The notes under the pieces are model-generated. The model saw only the letters and a program-made list of their open reading frames with translations. It did no database searches and had not been told where the DNA came from. From contig CP070644.1 in the NCBI GenBank assembly GCA_020354155.1, positions 2,140,543 through 2,162,429 of the forward strand: a stretch of 21,887 nucleotides of DNA. The letters are read 5' to 3'. Source of the DNA: Nitrospiraceae bacterium. Lineage in GTDB: Bacteria > Nitrospirota > Thermodesulfovibrionia > UBA6902. This document shows positions 1-7,842 of the stretch, one piece after another. Each line of letters starts with the position of its first letter. Within the stretch, counting starts at the first letter, position 1. A program made the position numbers and the translations under genes.

Positions 1-176
1 TTGGAATAAGCTAGTAATTCAGGCCCTCCTGCCTTTACCGGTCGAACTCTGGAATAGCAGGCATTGGTAACCTGGCGTGTCACATTTGTGCTTTCAGGGT
101 CTGCCGGAAGCTCCCGGGTATATGTATTGTCAAAATGTAATACATTCTCGAGCTTTATGTTGTCTTGAGATTTCAT
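1..176 (-). CDS. selO: SelO/YdiU family protein adenylyltransferase, N-terminal fragment (partial)
   Basis: This frame is open from an ATG at 174-176 to the window edge, giving 58 codons. The residues LHFDNTYTRELPADP (13-27), then RQVTNACYSRV and PELLAYS, match the conserved start of the SelO/YdiU (UPF0061) family, which typically begins with an FDN-Y/F-RELP-DP block and an ACYSRV block. Known family members are pseudokinase-fold enzymes that transfer AMP from ATP to Ser, Thr or Tyr of target proteins, with a role in redox stress. The catalytic core and the C-terminal Cys/Sec position lie outside the window. No strong Shine-Dalgarno sequence precedes the ATG. The family call rests on recognised motifs over a short stretch but several blocks agree. 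The gene is transcribed away from the MFS gene, with about 500 bases between them. Confidence 0.82.
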   Translation of the reverse strand, partial: MKSQDNIKLENVLHFDNTYTRELPADPESTNVTRQVTNACYSRVRPVKAGGPELLAYS

Positions 177-590
177 TGTACTTATATTCTTTACTGATTC
201 GATTGTTATTTGCAATAATTGAATTTGTAGCGTTTCTATGGTCAGATCTCTCTGGCTTTTTGATTAATGCAACAAGAATGCACATTATCTGCCCGAATCT
301 GCAGTTACAGAGCGTTGTATACATGATTGTTTCATGTTGAAAGCACTATTCCTGAGATTTCATTGATTCTCGATATAAATCAGCGGTTGATAGCTCTGTG
401 ATGAATTCGCACTTTTATGATGCAATCTTCGTTTTTCCACCCTCATCATTCCTGAAGATAAATCATATTACCGCCAATCTGCACTTTGCTCCAGAACTGT
501 TGATTACATGAAGGAGTCTTTGTTTCCTCCAAGGTAACGATGTGACGATAACCATTTGAAGTGTGCAATGATAATGCAGAAGATGTGGGC

Positions 591-606
591 GTAGACTTTA
601 GTCTAC
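591..606. repeat. Perfect 7-base inverted repeat (GTAGACT/AGTCTAC)
   Basis: GTAGACT, two bases, then AGTCTAC form a perfect palindromic element. In RNA it would be a 6-bp stem with a TTTA loop. It lies 16 bases from a second palindrome at 623-646. There is no T-run, so it does not look like an intrinsic terminator. The pairing of two short palindromes between genes is typical of REP-like dispersed repeats. Confidence 0.6.
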
Positions 607-622
607 ATTTGTCTTGATTCGT

Positions 623-646
623 GGACAGGTACCATGGGACCTGTCC
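623..646. repeat. Perfect 8-base inverted repeat (GGACAGGT/ACCTGTCC)
   Basis: GGACAGGT and ACCTGTCC flank an 8-base centre containing CCATGG. The element begins 37 bases downstream of the MFS stop codon (minus strand), so it could stabilise or end that transcript. It lacks a clear U-tract in that direction. Its GC-rich, palindromic GGACAGGTCCC-type sequence resembles intergenic REP-type repeats that I associate with RAYT transposases. That association is recollection, not something shown in this window. Confidence 0.6.
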
Positions 647-682
647 CCATTCTTAGAGCATGATAGTGATAAAAGTGTTTAG

Positions 683-2008
683 CTACGTAGCGGTTTTCAG
701 AGGCTGAGCAGCTTCCTTCGGCTCCTCATGACTGTCTTTGAGCAGAAAGGAGAAGAAGATGCCCACAACGAGCAGAATCCCTGCTATCAGGAAAGAGGCC
801 GTGAATGAGTTGTTACCGGCAGCAAGTGCCTGAGAGGTCCTGCTCATTACAAACCCGCCGACGCCCCAGGCAGTGAACATGATTCCGTAGTTAACACCAA
901 AATTCTTCATCCCCCAGTAATCTTTTGTAAAAGAAGGAAAGAGGGCAAGGTTGGCCCCGTAATTAAATCCTATAAACGTAGCAAGAATAACCAGCAATGG
1001 AGCATGTGCAGTACCTGTCCCTATTACAGGAACAGCAGCAAACATCAGTAGAGCCTGAAACATCAACATGCCTGCAAGGGTCATGGACCTGCCTATCCTG
1101 TCAGATACTATTCCGGCCACGACCCTGCCTCCGGCATTGCCGATGGCAAGAATAACCACTGCAAGGAAGGCGCTCTCACCCATGCTGCTCTTGGCCATTC
1201 CGGCCACACTGCCTATAACCATCAATCCTGCTCCGGCGCTGACAAAATACATGAGCCACAGCATCCAGAACGTAGGTGTCCTTATCATTTCATAGGGAGT
1301 AAAGTTCTTTTCCTCAAACAGTGCTCTGGCAACAATGTTCTCATTGGTGTCAGCCCTTCTCTCGACAAAATCTTTCGGCACATGACCCTCTGGAGGATTT
1401 ACGAGCAACAGGGAAAGAAGACACATAACAATCATGAAAGAAATTCCAAAAATCAGCATTGTGCCCTGTAACCCGTAGTTAGCCATAAGATATTGTGCAA
1501 GAGGTGCAATATAAACAGAAGCGAGACCGAAGCCGGCAACGACTATACCTGCAATTACACCTGTTTTTGCCGGGGAAAACCACTTGAGCGCAGGAGGAGT
1601 CGCTGAAGAGTATCCAAAGGCAATCCCGATGCCGACAAGAAAACCAAAGCCTATGATCCAGCTGAGATATGCCGTGGACTGGGATATGAGGATAAATCCC
1701 AATCCCACCAGGACACCTCCGGTAATCGCGGTGACTCGAGGGCCCATTCTGTCCTGGCATTTACCGGCAATGATCATGCTAAAGGCAAATACCAGGCAAC
1801 AGACAGCATAGGGATCATTCAATGATGTCAGGTTCCAGCTGAATGCACCGGCACCACCACTGTCAATGGACTGCTTTATTGCCGCTTTAAATATACTCCA
1901 TGTATAGAGCACACCAAGTGCCAGATTGATTCCTGTTCCTGCAGCAGTAACTACGATTCCCCGATCCTTCACTTTCCCGGGAATAAAATCCTCCTGAATA
2001 TATAGCAT
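683..2008 (-). CDS. MFS transporter, OFA (oxalate/formate antiporter) family
   Basis: This 441-residue polytopic membrane protein has about 12 hydrophobic segments. Early in the protein, ALGVLYTWSIF in the first helix and the loop AGKCQDRMGPR (MFS motif A) are typical of the OFA family. GYSSATPPALKWF and the Gly-rich GVIAGIVVAGFGLA segment that follows are also typical OFA sequence. A second GRVVAGIVSDRIGRS loop marks the start of the C-terminal half. The family exchanges organic anions such as oxalate, formate or related monocarboxylates across the inner membrane. The substrate cannot be read from sequence, and no oxalate- or formate-metabolising gene lies nearby. The ATG is preceded by GGAAGGA at a good distance. 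It is separated from the upstream GGDEF/HD-GYP gene by 187 bases, so it is probably transcribed on its own. Confidence 0.88.
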   Translation of the reverse strand: MLYIQEDFIPGKVKDRGIVVTAAGTGINLALGVLYTWSIFKAAIKQSIDSGGAGAFSWNLTSLNDPYAVCCLVFAFSMIIAGKCQDRMGPRVTAITGGVLVGLGFILISQSTAYLSWIIGFGFLVGIGIAFGYSSATPPALKWFSPAKTGVIAGIVVAGFGLASVYIAPLAQYLMANYGLQGTMLIFGISFMIVMCLLSLLLVNPPEGHVPKDFVERRADTNENIVARALFEEKNFTPYEMIRTPTFWMLWLMYFVSAGAGLMVIGSVAGMAKSSMGESAFLAVVILAIGNAGGRVVAGIVSDRIGRSMTLAGMLMFQALLMFAAVPVIGTGTAHAPLLVILATFIGFNYGANLALFPSFTKDYWGMKNFGVNYGIMFTAWGVGGFVMSRTSQALAAGNNSFTASFLIAGILLVVGIFFSFLLKDSHEEPKEAAQPLKTAT

Positions 2009-2195
2009 TCACATGTCCTTCCGAGAATTAAATAGTACGACCTGTATCAAAAACCTATCGGTACTACGACTACTATTCTTTAAAAGCTCTGATGAGTATG
2101 TATGAGATGAAAAATGGATGACGCCATGAGAGGAAGAAGTACATTGCTCCCGGAAAATTAAACCCTTATTGTTAAAGAATGAGAGTTAAAATATT

Positions 2196-3785
2196 TCAGG
2201 CAGGGGGATGTTTCTCAACGGCATGTATAAAGGTCTTGACCAGGTGAGGGTCAAACTGCGACCCGGAAGCTTTCTTTAATTCTTTCAGTGCTTCTTGAAC
2301 GGATCGTGTCTTACTGTAAGTATTGGTTGAGACCATCACATCATAGGCCTCGGCAATGGCAATGATACGTGCCCCGAAAGGAATAGTATCGCCTTTCAGT
2401 TTGTGAGGATATCCCGTACCGTCAAAGCGTTCATGATGATAGAGAATAAGCGGCAGTTCCCTGTCAAGGAGTTTTGTCTTTTCCATTATCTTTACTCCGA
2501 TATTTGAATGCCTCTTTACCAGAGTGTATTCCCTGTTCGTCAATTTCCCGGATTTCTTCAGAATACGAATGTTAATACCGGCCATGCCAATATCATGGAC
2601 CATGGCAGCCCGTCGTATTACGTTTCGATCATTGTCAGACATTGACAATGCTTTCGTAAGCCTGTCCACATAATCACAGACACGCAGAGAGTGTTCATTC
2701 ACAAAATCCCAATCACCTACAATGTCCCGTAGTATGGTATGAGCTGACATGACACATGTTTCTTTTATGCTATCATTCAGCTTTTCCAAGCGATCGTAAA
2801 AATCCTCTATCTTGCCTGTCTCTTCTTTTATTCTTACCCTCTCCCCTGACTCTGAATCATCAAAGCTACACACGTTGTTTCTCCCCCTCCACTTTGCACG
2901 ATACAATGCCTTATCAGCATTTGCTATAAGATCATCATGAGAGACAACATTCTCATCATAAAGAGAGGATAGCCCTACACTGGTTGTCACCGTAGCTGAA
3001 ATATCTGCCTTGTTAAATATATGATTTGCAAAGGCGACCCGTATTCTTTCAGCAAGGATGTAGGCTCCATTCACACTTGTGTTTGGCAGTATGATAAAAA
3101 ACTCCTCCCCTCCATAACGGGCTACAAAGTCCGTGTCCCTGACAATCTTTTTTAAAATATCCGCTGCCTGGACAAGCACAGCATCTCCGAACTGATGCCC
3201 GTGGGTATCGTTAACATTTTTGAAATGATCGAGATCAAGCATGATGCAGGAAAGAGGCTGCATATGTCTTTGCGCCTTCTTAAACTCATTGACCATGACT
3301 TCCTTGAAATGATGATGATTATATAATCCGGTAAGCCCGTCCCTGATTGCCATTTTCTCCAGTTTGGCAAGGGACTCCTTAACATTCTTCTCCAGTTCTA
3401 TCCTTTTCAGAGCGCCTCTGACCGCCCTGCTTAATGCGACTGTGTCTATTTCCTCCCTGGTCAGGTAATCATATACCCCCCTATCCAGGGACTTTACCCC
3501 TATCTCTTCTTTGCCCTCCGGGACAATAATAATTACCGGTACTCCGCCTTTTTTGTTCCTGCAGATTTGATCGAGAATGCCTTCTCCCTTTTTTGGCTTC
3601 ATGTTGTGTTCCAGCAGGAGGATATCGACGTCACCTTCGGATATCATGGTGGAAACTTTTTTCCAGGAATTGGCTGAACTTATTGTGTAGGAGGTATCAT
3701 CAAAAGCCGTCAATGTCTTTTTTATTATTTCAAGATTGGGGTGGTTGGAATCTGCTACAAGCAGTCTTATTTCATGTTTTGACAC
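2196..3785 (-). CDS. Degenerate receiver-GGDEF-HD-GYP protein (c-di-GMP turnover)
   Basis: The protein has 529 residues. Residues 5-125 form a CheY-like receiver. It keeps one acidic residue (D12), but the phospho-acceptor position in DILLLEHNMKP carries Glu59 instead of Asp. The usual Thr and Lys switch residues are not evident. A GGDEF domain follows (about 145-310) with an intact GGEEF active site at 225-229 and an RxxD inhibitory site (R216-D219) five residues before it. The last domain (about 345-529) is HD-GYP: H365, H397-D398, H426, HHERFDGTGYP at 450-460 and D482. Both synthesis and hydrolysis of cyclic di-GMP are therefore possible in one chain. The start is GTG with a weak GGGAAAGA upstream, and a good promoter lies at 3859-3888. 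A PilZ receptor gene is encoded at 16783-17109. Confidence 0.92.
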   Translation of the reverse strand: MSKHEIRLLVADSNHPNLEIIKKTLTAFDDTSYTISSANSWKKVSTMISEGDVDILLLEHNMKPKKGEGILDQICRNKKGGVPVIIIVPEGKEEIGVKSLDRGVYDYLTREEIDTVALSRAVRGALKRIELEKNVKESLAKLEKMAIRDGLTGLYNHHHFKEVMVNEFKKAQRHMQPLSCIMLDLDHFKNVNDTHGHQFGDAVLVQAADILKKIVRDTDFVARYGGEEFFIILPNTSVNGAYILAERIRVAFANHIFNKADISATVTTSVGLSSLYDENVVSHDDLIANADKALYRAKWRGRNNVCSFDDSESGERVRIKEETGKIEDFYDRLEKLNDSIKETCVMSAHTILRDIVGDWDFVNEHSLRVCDYVDRLTKALSMSDNDRNVIRRAAMVHDIGMAGINIRILKKSGKLTNREYTLVKRHSNIGVKIMEKTKLLDRELPLILYHHERFDGTGYPHKLKGDTIPFGARIIAIAEAYDVMVSTNTYSKTRSVQEALKELKKASGSQFDPHLVKTFIHAVEKHPPA

Positions 3786-3858
3786 TGTGCTATCTTTCCC
3801 ACAAGGTATTTTTAACTGGAATGAAAATAAAAGAACTTAACGAATTTTTAATTGTGTT

Positions 3859-3888
3859 ATTATACCGCTCCATTTTTATTACAATCAA
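3859..3888 (-). promoter_or_regulatory. Sigma70-like promoter for the GGDEF/HD-GYP gene
   Basis: On the minus strand, TTGATT (3883-3888) and a perfect TATAAT (3859-3864) are separated by 18 bases. Transcription would begin near 3852, giving a leader of about 66 bases before the GTG start at 3785. It lies back to back with the plus-strand promoter at 3920-3949. Confidence 0.55.
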
Positions 3889-3919
3889 CTGTAAAATTCA
3901 CATGGGTTCTTCATTTCTG

Positions 3920-3949
3920 TTGACAAAGACATAAGAATCACCATATCAT
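3920..3949 (+). promoter_or_regulatory. Sigma70-like promoter upstream of ribF
   Basis: TTGACA (3920-3925) and TATCAT (3944-3949) are 18 bases apart. Transcription would start near 3956 and leave a leader of about 125 bases before ribF. I looked for the conserved RFN/FMN riboswitch blocks in that leader and saw none. Confidence 0.5.
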
Positions 3950-4080
3950 TTATATTTACGTTCATGACAATCTTCCATGTCCGCGATTTTAGTGTCAGAA
4001 AAACCAATTGTCAAGAAAAATATCATGAAAGAGTTAAAGAGTACTTTTACACCCTCACAGGTCCTGTTTCTCAATAGCGT

Positions 4081-5016
4081 ATGACGATCATAGACGGATT
4101 AGATAAGATAAAAGAGGCCCTGCCCTACCCGGTTCTGACTATCGGCAACTTCGACGGTATTCACCGTGGGCATCAGGCCATTTTTCAGAAGCTCATACAG
4201 CGGGCAAAAGAAAAACAGGGGACATCCGTCGTTCTTACCTTTATTCCTCATCCGCTGAGAGTTATCGCTCCCGAACGATCACCAAAAATGATCACAACCT
4301 ACAAGGACAGGATACGACTCATTGAAGAGTGCGGGATTGATAACATCATATGCATAAATTTCACCAAAGAGTTCGCCAGCATTACTGCTGAAGATTTTGC
4401 CCGGCAGATTCTCTGTAATGCCCTTCATGTCAAAGAGATCTATATAGGAGAGAATTACCGTTTTGGAAAAGGAAGACGAGGATCTCCGGAGTTATTAACG
4501 AAATGCGGCAAAGAATGCGGTTACACAGTGCATGTTGTAGAAGAGATCAAAGACGGAGATGTGACCTACAGCAGTTCCGGGATTCGCAGACTTGTGGCCA
4601 AGGGAAAAGTAGATGAAGCTGCACGCTTTCTTGGACGGCCCTACTCAGTAGAAGGCATAGTCATTGAAGGTGCAAAAAGAGGGAAAAGCCTTCTCAATAC
4701 ACCCACTGCAAACATGCTCACTGCAAACGAACTGCTTCCTGTTGACGGTGTCTATGCCGTCACAGTTGATGTAGATGGACAACGAGTGGGTGGCGCCACA
4801 AACATAGGATATAATCCGACCTTTGAAGATAAAAAGTTCAGCTTTGAAACCCACCTCCTGGACTATGAGGGGCACCTTGTGGGCAAGACAATTACAGTCC
4901 ATTTCATTAAACGGATCAGGGATGAAATTAAATTTGAATCCTCTGAGGCCCTGAAGGCCCAGATGAAGAAAGATATTAAAGCAGTGCGTGAGATCCTGAA
5001 AGATCACCTTGATTAG
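4081..5016 (+). CDS. ribF: Bifunctional riboflavin kinase / FAD synthetase RibF
   Basis: This 311-residue protein has the usual length and layout of bacterial RibF. The enzyme phosphorylates riboflavin to FMN and adenylylates FMN to FAD in the cytoplasm. The N-terminal nucleotidyltransferase domain has GNFDGIHRGHQ at 22-32, FIPHP, and the later GENYRFGKGRRGS and SSSGIR blocks. The C-terminal kinase domain has GxxRGKSLLNTPTAN (family form G-KRGR-LGFPTAN), VDGVYAV, NIGYNPTF and ETHLLD. The ATG has only a poor Shine-Dalgarno match, but it is the only start that fits the family N-terminus. The gene is transcribed alone, with 172 bases before clpS. No riboflavin biosynthesis genes are adjacent. 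Confidence 0.95.
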   Translation: MTIIDGLDKIKEALPYPVLTIGNFDGIHRGHQAIFQKLIQRAKEKQGTSVVLTFIPHPLRVIAPERSPKMITTYKDRIRLIEECGIDNIICINFTKEFASITAEDFARQILCNALHVKEIYIGENYRFGKGRRGSPELLTKCGKECGYTVHVVEEIKDGDVTYSSSGIRRLVAKGKVDEAARFLGRPYSVEGIVIEGAKRGKSLLNTPTANMLTANELLPVDGVYAVTVDVDGQRVGGATNIGYNPTFEDKKFSFETHLLDYEGHLVGKTITVHFIKRIRDEIKFESSEALKAQMKKDIKAVREILKDHLD

Positions 5017-5067
5017 AAACTGCATCACGAGACCGCTCCTGCCGGAATTATAAATACCTGTTCAATA

Positions 5068-5082
5068 AGGACAGAGTGTCCT
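5068..5082 (+). terminator. Hairpin after ribF, possible terminator
   Basis: AGGACA, a GAG loop and TGTCCT form a perfect 6-bp stem 52 bases after the ribF stop. The sequence after it is T-rich only in places (GCTGGTTTCATCTTT), so this is at best a weak intrinsic terminator. Confidence 0.3.
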
Positions 5083-5143
5083 GCTGGTTTCATCTTTCAA
5101 ATCATCATCTGGCCAGTCCTGCATCCTGTCCGGAGAACAGGCT

Positions 5144-5172
5144 TTGCTTTACTTTTCGCGTGGAGTTAAAAT
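5144..5172 (+). promoter_or_regulatory. Candidate sigma70-like promoter for clpS-clpA
   Basis: TTGCTT (5144-5149) and TAAAAT (5167-5172) are 17 bases apart. Initiation would fall around 5179, right at the Shine-Dalgarno GAGGT, so the leader would be very short. That weakens the call. Confidence 0.33.
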
Positions 5173-5188
5173 ATCAGTGAGGTAAATG

Positions 5189-5506
5189 ATGAGCGAAGAG
5201 TATAAATCAGGAATTGAAGAAGGCATTGAGCTTGAATCAAAAAGGAAGGTATCAACCCCTTCCCTATTTAAAGTTTTTCTTCTCAATGACGATTATACAA
5301 CTATGGACTTTGTTGTTCTCATACTGGAAAATGTTTTTCATCAACCGCCTGTCGAAGCAACGCGCATTATGCTTCATGTACATAAGAACGGCAAGGGACT
5401 TGCTGGTATATATACACGTGAAATTGCAGAAACAAAGGTTTCCGAAGTGCATGAAATGTCGCAAAAAAACAATTTTCCCCTGAAGTGCACTATGGAGGAA
5501 GCATGA
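5189..5506 (+). CDS. clpS: ATP-dependent Clp protease adaptor ClpS
   Basis: ClpS is the N-recognin that hands proteins with N-terminal Leu, Phe, Tyr or Trp to ClpAP. From the second ATG the protein has 105 residues. That ATG lies five bases after GAGGT (5179-5183), whereas the first ATG at 5186 is only two bases away. The substrate pocket is visible as NDDYTTMDFV (N33, D34, D35, M39), with VHKNGKG (H65) and GIYTREIAETK completing the family signature. The N-terminal 25 residues are the flexible extension that enters ClpA. The stop codon overlaps the clpA start in ATGA, so the two genes are translationally coupled, and aat follows clpA. Confidence 0.95.
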   Translation: MSEEYKSGIEEGIELESKRKVSTPSLFKVFLLNDDYTTMDFVVLILENVFHQPPVEATRIMLHVHKNGKGLAGIYTREIAETKVSEVHEMSQKNNFPLKCTMEEA

Positions 5507-7761
5507 TAAGCAAAGAACTGGAATTAACAATAGAAGCCACAATACGGGACGCTGAGTCCCGCAGGCATGAGTATCTAACTGCAGAGCACATTCTGTACGC
5601 GATTATCCATGATGACTGGGGTATGGACATTCTATCGAACTGCGGCGGCAATATCGCGAGACTCAAAACCCTTCTCGAAGAATTTTTTGACAAGAGAATG
5701 CCGAAACTGTCGGTACATACAGAAGAACATCCTGAACCGACCATTGCCTTCAGACGGATATTTCAGACTGCTGTGAATCATGTTCGTTCCGCTGAAAAGC
5801 CCGAGGCTGATGCAGGGGATATACTGTCCGCTCTTTTTCTTGAGAAAGATTCGCATGCTGTCCACTTTCTTGAAGAAGAAGGGATTACAAGGATTGATAT
5901 TTTGAACTATATATCGCACGGCGTATCCAGGGCAATTTCAGATCCTTTCAGGGAGAGTCCGCCTGAAGCACAGCCGGCTCAGGAGAAAAAACAGTCCGAT
6001 GGAACAGATACCTTCAAACAGTTTACCATTGACCTCGTTCAGAAAGCCGCTGAGGGAAACATCGACCCTTTAGTTGGAAGAGAAATGGAGCTGAAGAGAA
6101 CAATACAGGTTCTGTGCCGGCGGAGAAAAAACAACGTTGTCTTCGTTGGTGATCCCGGTGTGGGCAAAACAGCAATTGTTGAGGGGCTTGCGTTGAATAT
6201 TCATAACGGAGAGGTCCCGAAGCTTCTGAAAAAAGCACGCATCTTCATGCTTGACATGGGAAGCCTTCTTGCCGGCACAAAATACAGGGGAGATTTTGAA
6301 GCCCGTTTAAAATCAACGATAAGAGCACTGGAATCCATGCCTGATTCAATCCTCTTTATTGATGAGATCCACACCATTGTAGGAGCAGGAGCAACAAGCG
6401 GTGGTTCCATGGATGCATCCAATATTCTTAAACCTATTCTGAACTCAGGCAAACTGCGCTGCATAGGCGCCAGCACCTATGAGGAATATAAAAATTTCTT
6501 TGAAAAAGATCGCGCCCTGTCCCGGCGTTTTCAGAAAATTGAAACCAGTGAGCCTGATGTGAACGAAACATTCCATATTCTTAAAGGGCTGAAATCCTAT
6601 TATGAAGAATATCATGGAGTCAGATATACTGATACTGCCCTGAAGGCGGCAGCCGAACTTTCCGCCAAGTACATTAATGACAAATACCTTCCTGACAAGG
6701 CCATTGACATCGTTGATGAAGCAGGGTCTCTCTTAAAACTTTCGCCGGCCTTTACAAGGAAAAAAACCGTTGGTCAGCCCGAAATAGAATCCATTGTTGC
6801 AAAGATTGCAAAAATACCAAAGCGCAATGTCTCTGCATCAGATACGGACAGACTCAAGAACCTTGAAAAGGATCTCAAAAAATCTGTCTACGGACAGGAC
6901 ATGGCTCTTCACTCACTGGCTTCGTCAATTAAACGGGCACGGGCAGGACTTGGCAACCCTGACAGGCCCATCGGGTCTTTTCTCTTCACCGGTCCCACCG
7001 GCGTGGGCAAGACCGAGGTCTCCAAGACTATTGCCTCAGTACTGGGTATCCGCTTTATCCGTTTTGACATGAGTGAATATATGGAGAAGCATACTGTATC
7101 GCGTCTCATCGGAGCTCCTCCAGGATATGTTGGATTTGACCAGGGAGGACTCCTGACTGACGAGATCAGGAAACACCCCTACAGTGTGCTCCTCCTCGAT
7201 GAAATTGAAAAAGCCCATCCCGATATTTTCAGCATTCTCCTTCAGGTAATGGATTATGCAACGCTCACAGACAATAACGGGAAAAAAGCTGATTTCAGGA
7301 ATGTGATTTTGATCATGACATCGAATGCCGGTACGAATGAGATGAGTAAAAGCACCATTGGTTTCGGAGACCGTTCAGGAGATACCCGTTCCAGGGGTAA
7401 GGATGCCGTGAACAAGCTCTTCAGCGCTGAGTTCAGAAACCGTCTTGATTCAACGATAACGTTTCACTCCCTCTCTCAGGAGGTCATGCTAAAAATTGTT
7501 GACAAGTTCATGAAGGAGCTTCAGCATCAGCTGAAAGAAAAGAAAGTCCATATACGGCTAACCGATAAGGCCCGTGAGTGGCTTGCAGAGAATGGCTATG
7601 ACCCGCAGTTTGGAGCACGGCCCCTGGGCAGACTCATTCAGGCGAATATCAAAGATGTTCTTTCTGAAGAGGTTCTCTTTGGAAAACTGATGAAGGGGGG
7701 CAAGGTCATTATCGATAGAAAGAAAAAGACATTGACCTTTACCTATCCCGACGGCAAATAG
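5503..7761 (+). CDS. clpA: ATP-dependent Clp protease ATP-binding subunit ClpA
   Basis: ClpA is the hexameric unfoldase that feeds substrates to ClpP. The preferred start is the ATG at 5503, preceded by GGAGGA and overlapping the clpS stop by four bases, giving 752 residues, close to E. coli ClpA. An in-frame ATG six codons upstream lies inside clpS and lacks a good binding site. The N-domain covers about 1-145. D1 has Walker A GDPGVGKT at 216-223 and Walker B FIDEIH with D287. D2 has GPTGVGKTE at 497-505 and LLLDEIEKAHPD with D566. IGFGD at 619-623 is the ClpP-docking loop, so the product should work with ClpP; no clpP lies in this window. All key motifs look intact. Confidence 0.96.
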   Translation: MISKELELTIEATIRDAESRRHEYLTAEHILYAIIHDDWGMDILSNCGGNIARLKTLLEEFFDKRMPKLSVHTEEHPEPTIAFRRIFQTAVNHVRSAEKPEADAGDILSALFLEKDSHAVHFLEEEGITRIDILNYISHGVSRAISDPFRESPPEAQPAQEKKQSDGTDTFKQFTIDLVQKAAEGNIDPLVGREMELKRTIQVLCRRRKNNVVFVGDPGVGKTAIVEGLALNIHNGEVPKLLKKARIFMLDMGSLLAGTKYRGDFEARLKSTIRALESMPDSILFIDEIHTIVGAGATSGGSMDASNILKPILNSGKLRCIGASTYEEYKNFFEKDRALSRRFQKIETSEPDVNETFHILKGLKSYYEEYHGVRYTDTALKAAAELSAKYINDKYLPDKAIDIVDEAGSLLKLSPAFTRKKTVGQPEIESIVAKIAKIPKRNVSASDTDRLKNLEKDLKKSVYGQDMALHSLASSIKRARAGLGNPDRPIGSFLFTGPTGVGKTEVSKTIASVLGIRFIRFDMSEYMEKHTVSRLIGAPPGYVGFDQGGLLTDEIRKHPYSVLLLDEIEKAHPDIFSILLQVMDYATLTDNNGKKADFRNVILIMTSNAGTNEMSKSTIGFGDRSGDTRSRGKDAVNKLFSAEFRNRLDSTITFHSLSQEVMLKIVDKFMKELQHQLKEKKVHIRLTDKAREWLAENGYDPQFGARPLGRLIQANIKDVLSEEVLFGKLMKGGKVIIDRKKKTLTFTYPDGK

Positions 7762-7842
7762 AAATTCATCATTCATATTCCAGGCTGCACTCTTTTTTTC
7801 ATAATCCATTTATAATTCTTTCTGCATATTTCATAATTGTAT

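Larger units (their letters stand above)
177..682. other. 506-base intergenic stretch, no convincing gene
   Basis: No frame on either strand here has a good ribosome binding site together with protein-like composition. The stretch separates the MFS gene from selO and presumably holds the selO promoter in its left part, although no strong -35/-10 pair stands out. Its right part holds two perfect inverted repeats (591-606 and 623-646), listed separately. The rest is plain AT-rich sequence. Confidence 0.6.

Noticed and set aside
77..340. Plus-strand 87-residue frame at the left end
   Set aside because: It overlaps the selO start on the opposite strand, has no binding site, and its Leu/Ile/Tyr-rich sequence looks like AT-rich noise.
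358..450. Minus-strand 29-codon frame starting with two ATGs in the left intergenic stretch
   Set aside because: Too short, poorly spaced Shine-Dalgarno, no recognisable sequence.
3956..4080. Possible FMN riboswitch in the ribF leader
   Set aside because: The conserved RFN blocks were searched for by eye and not found.
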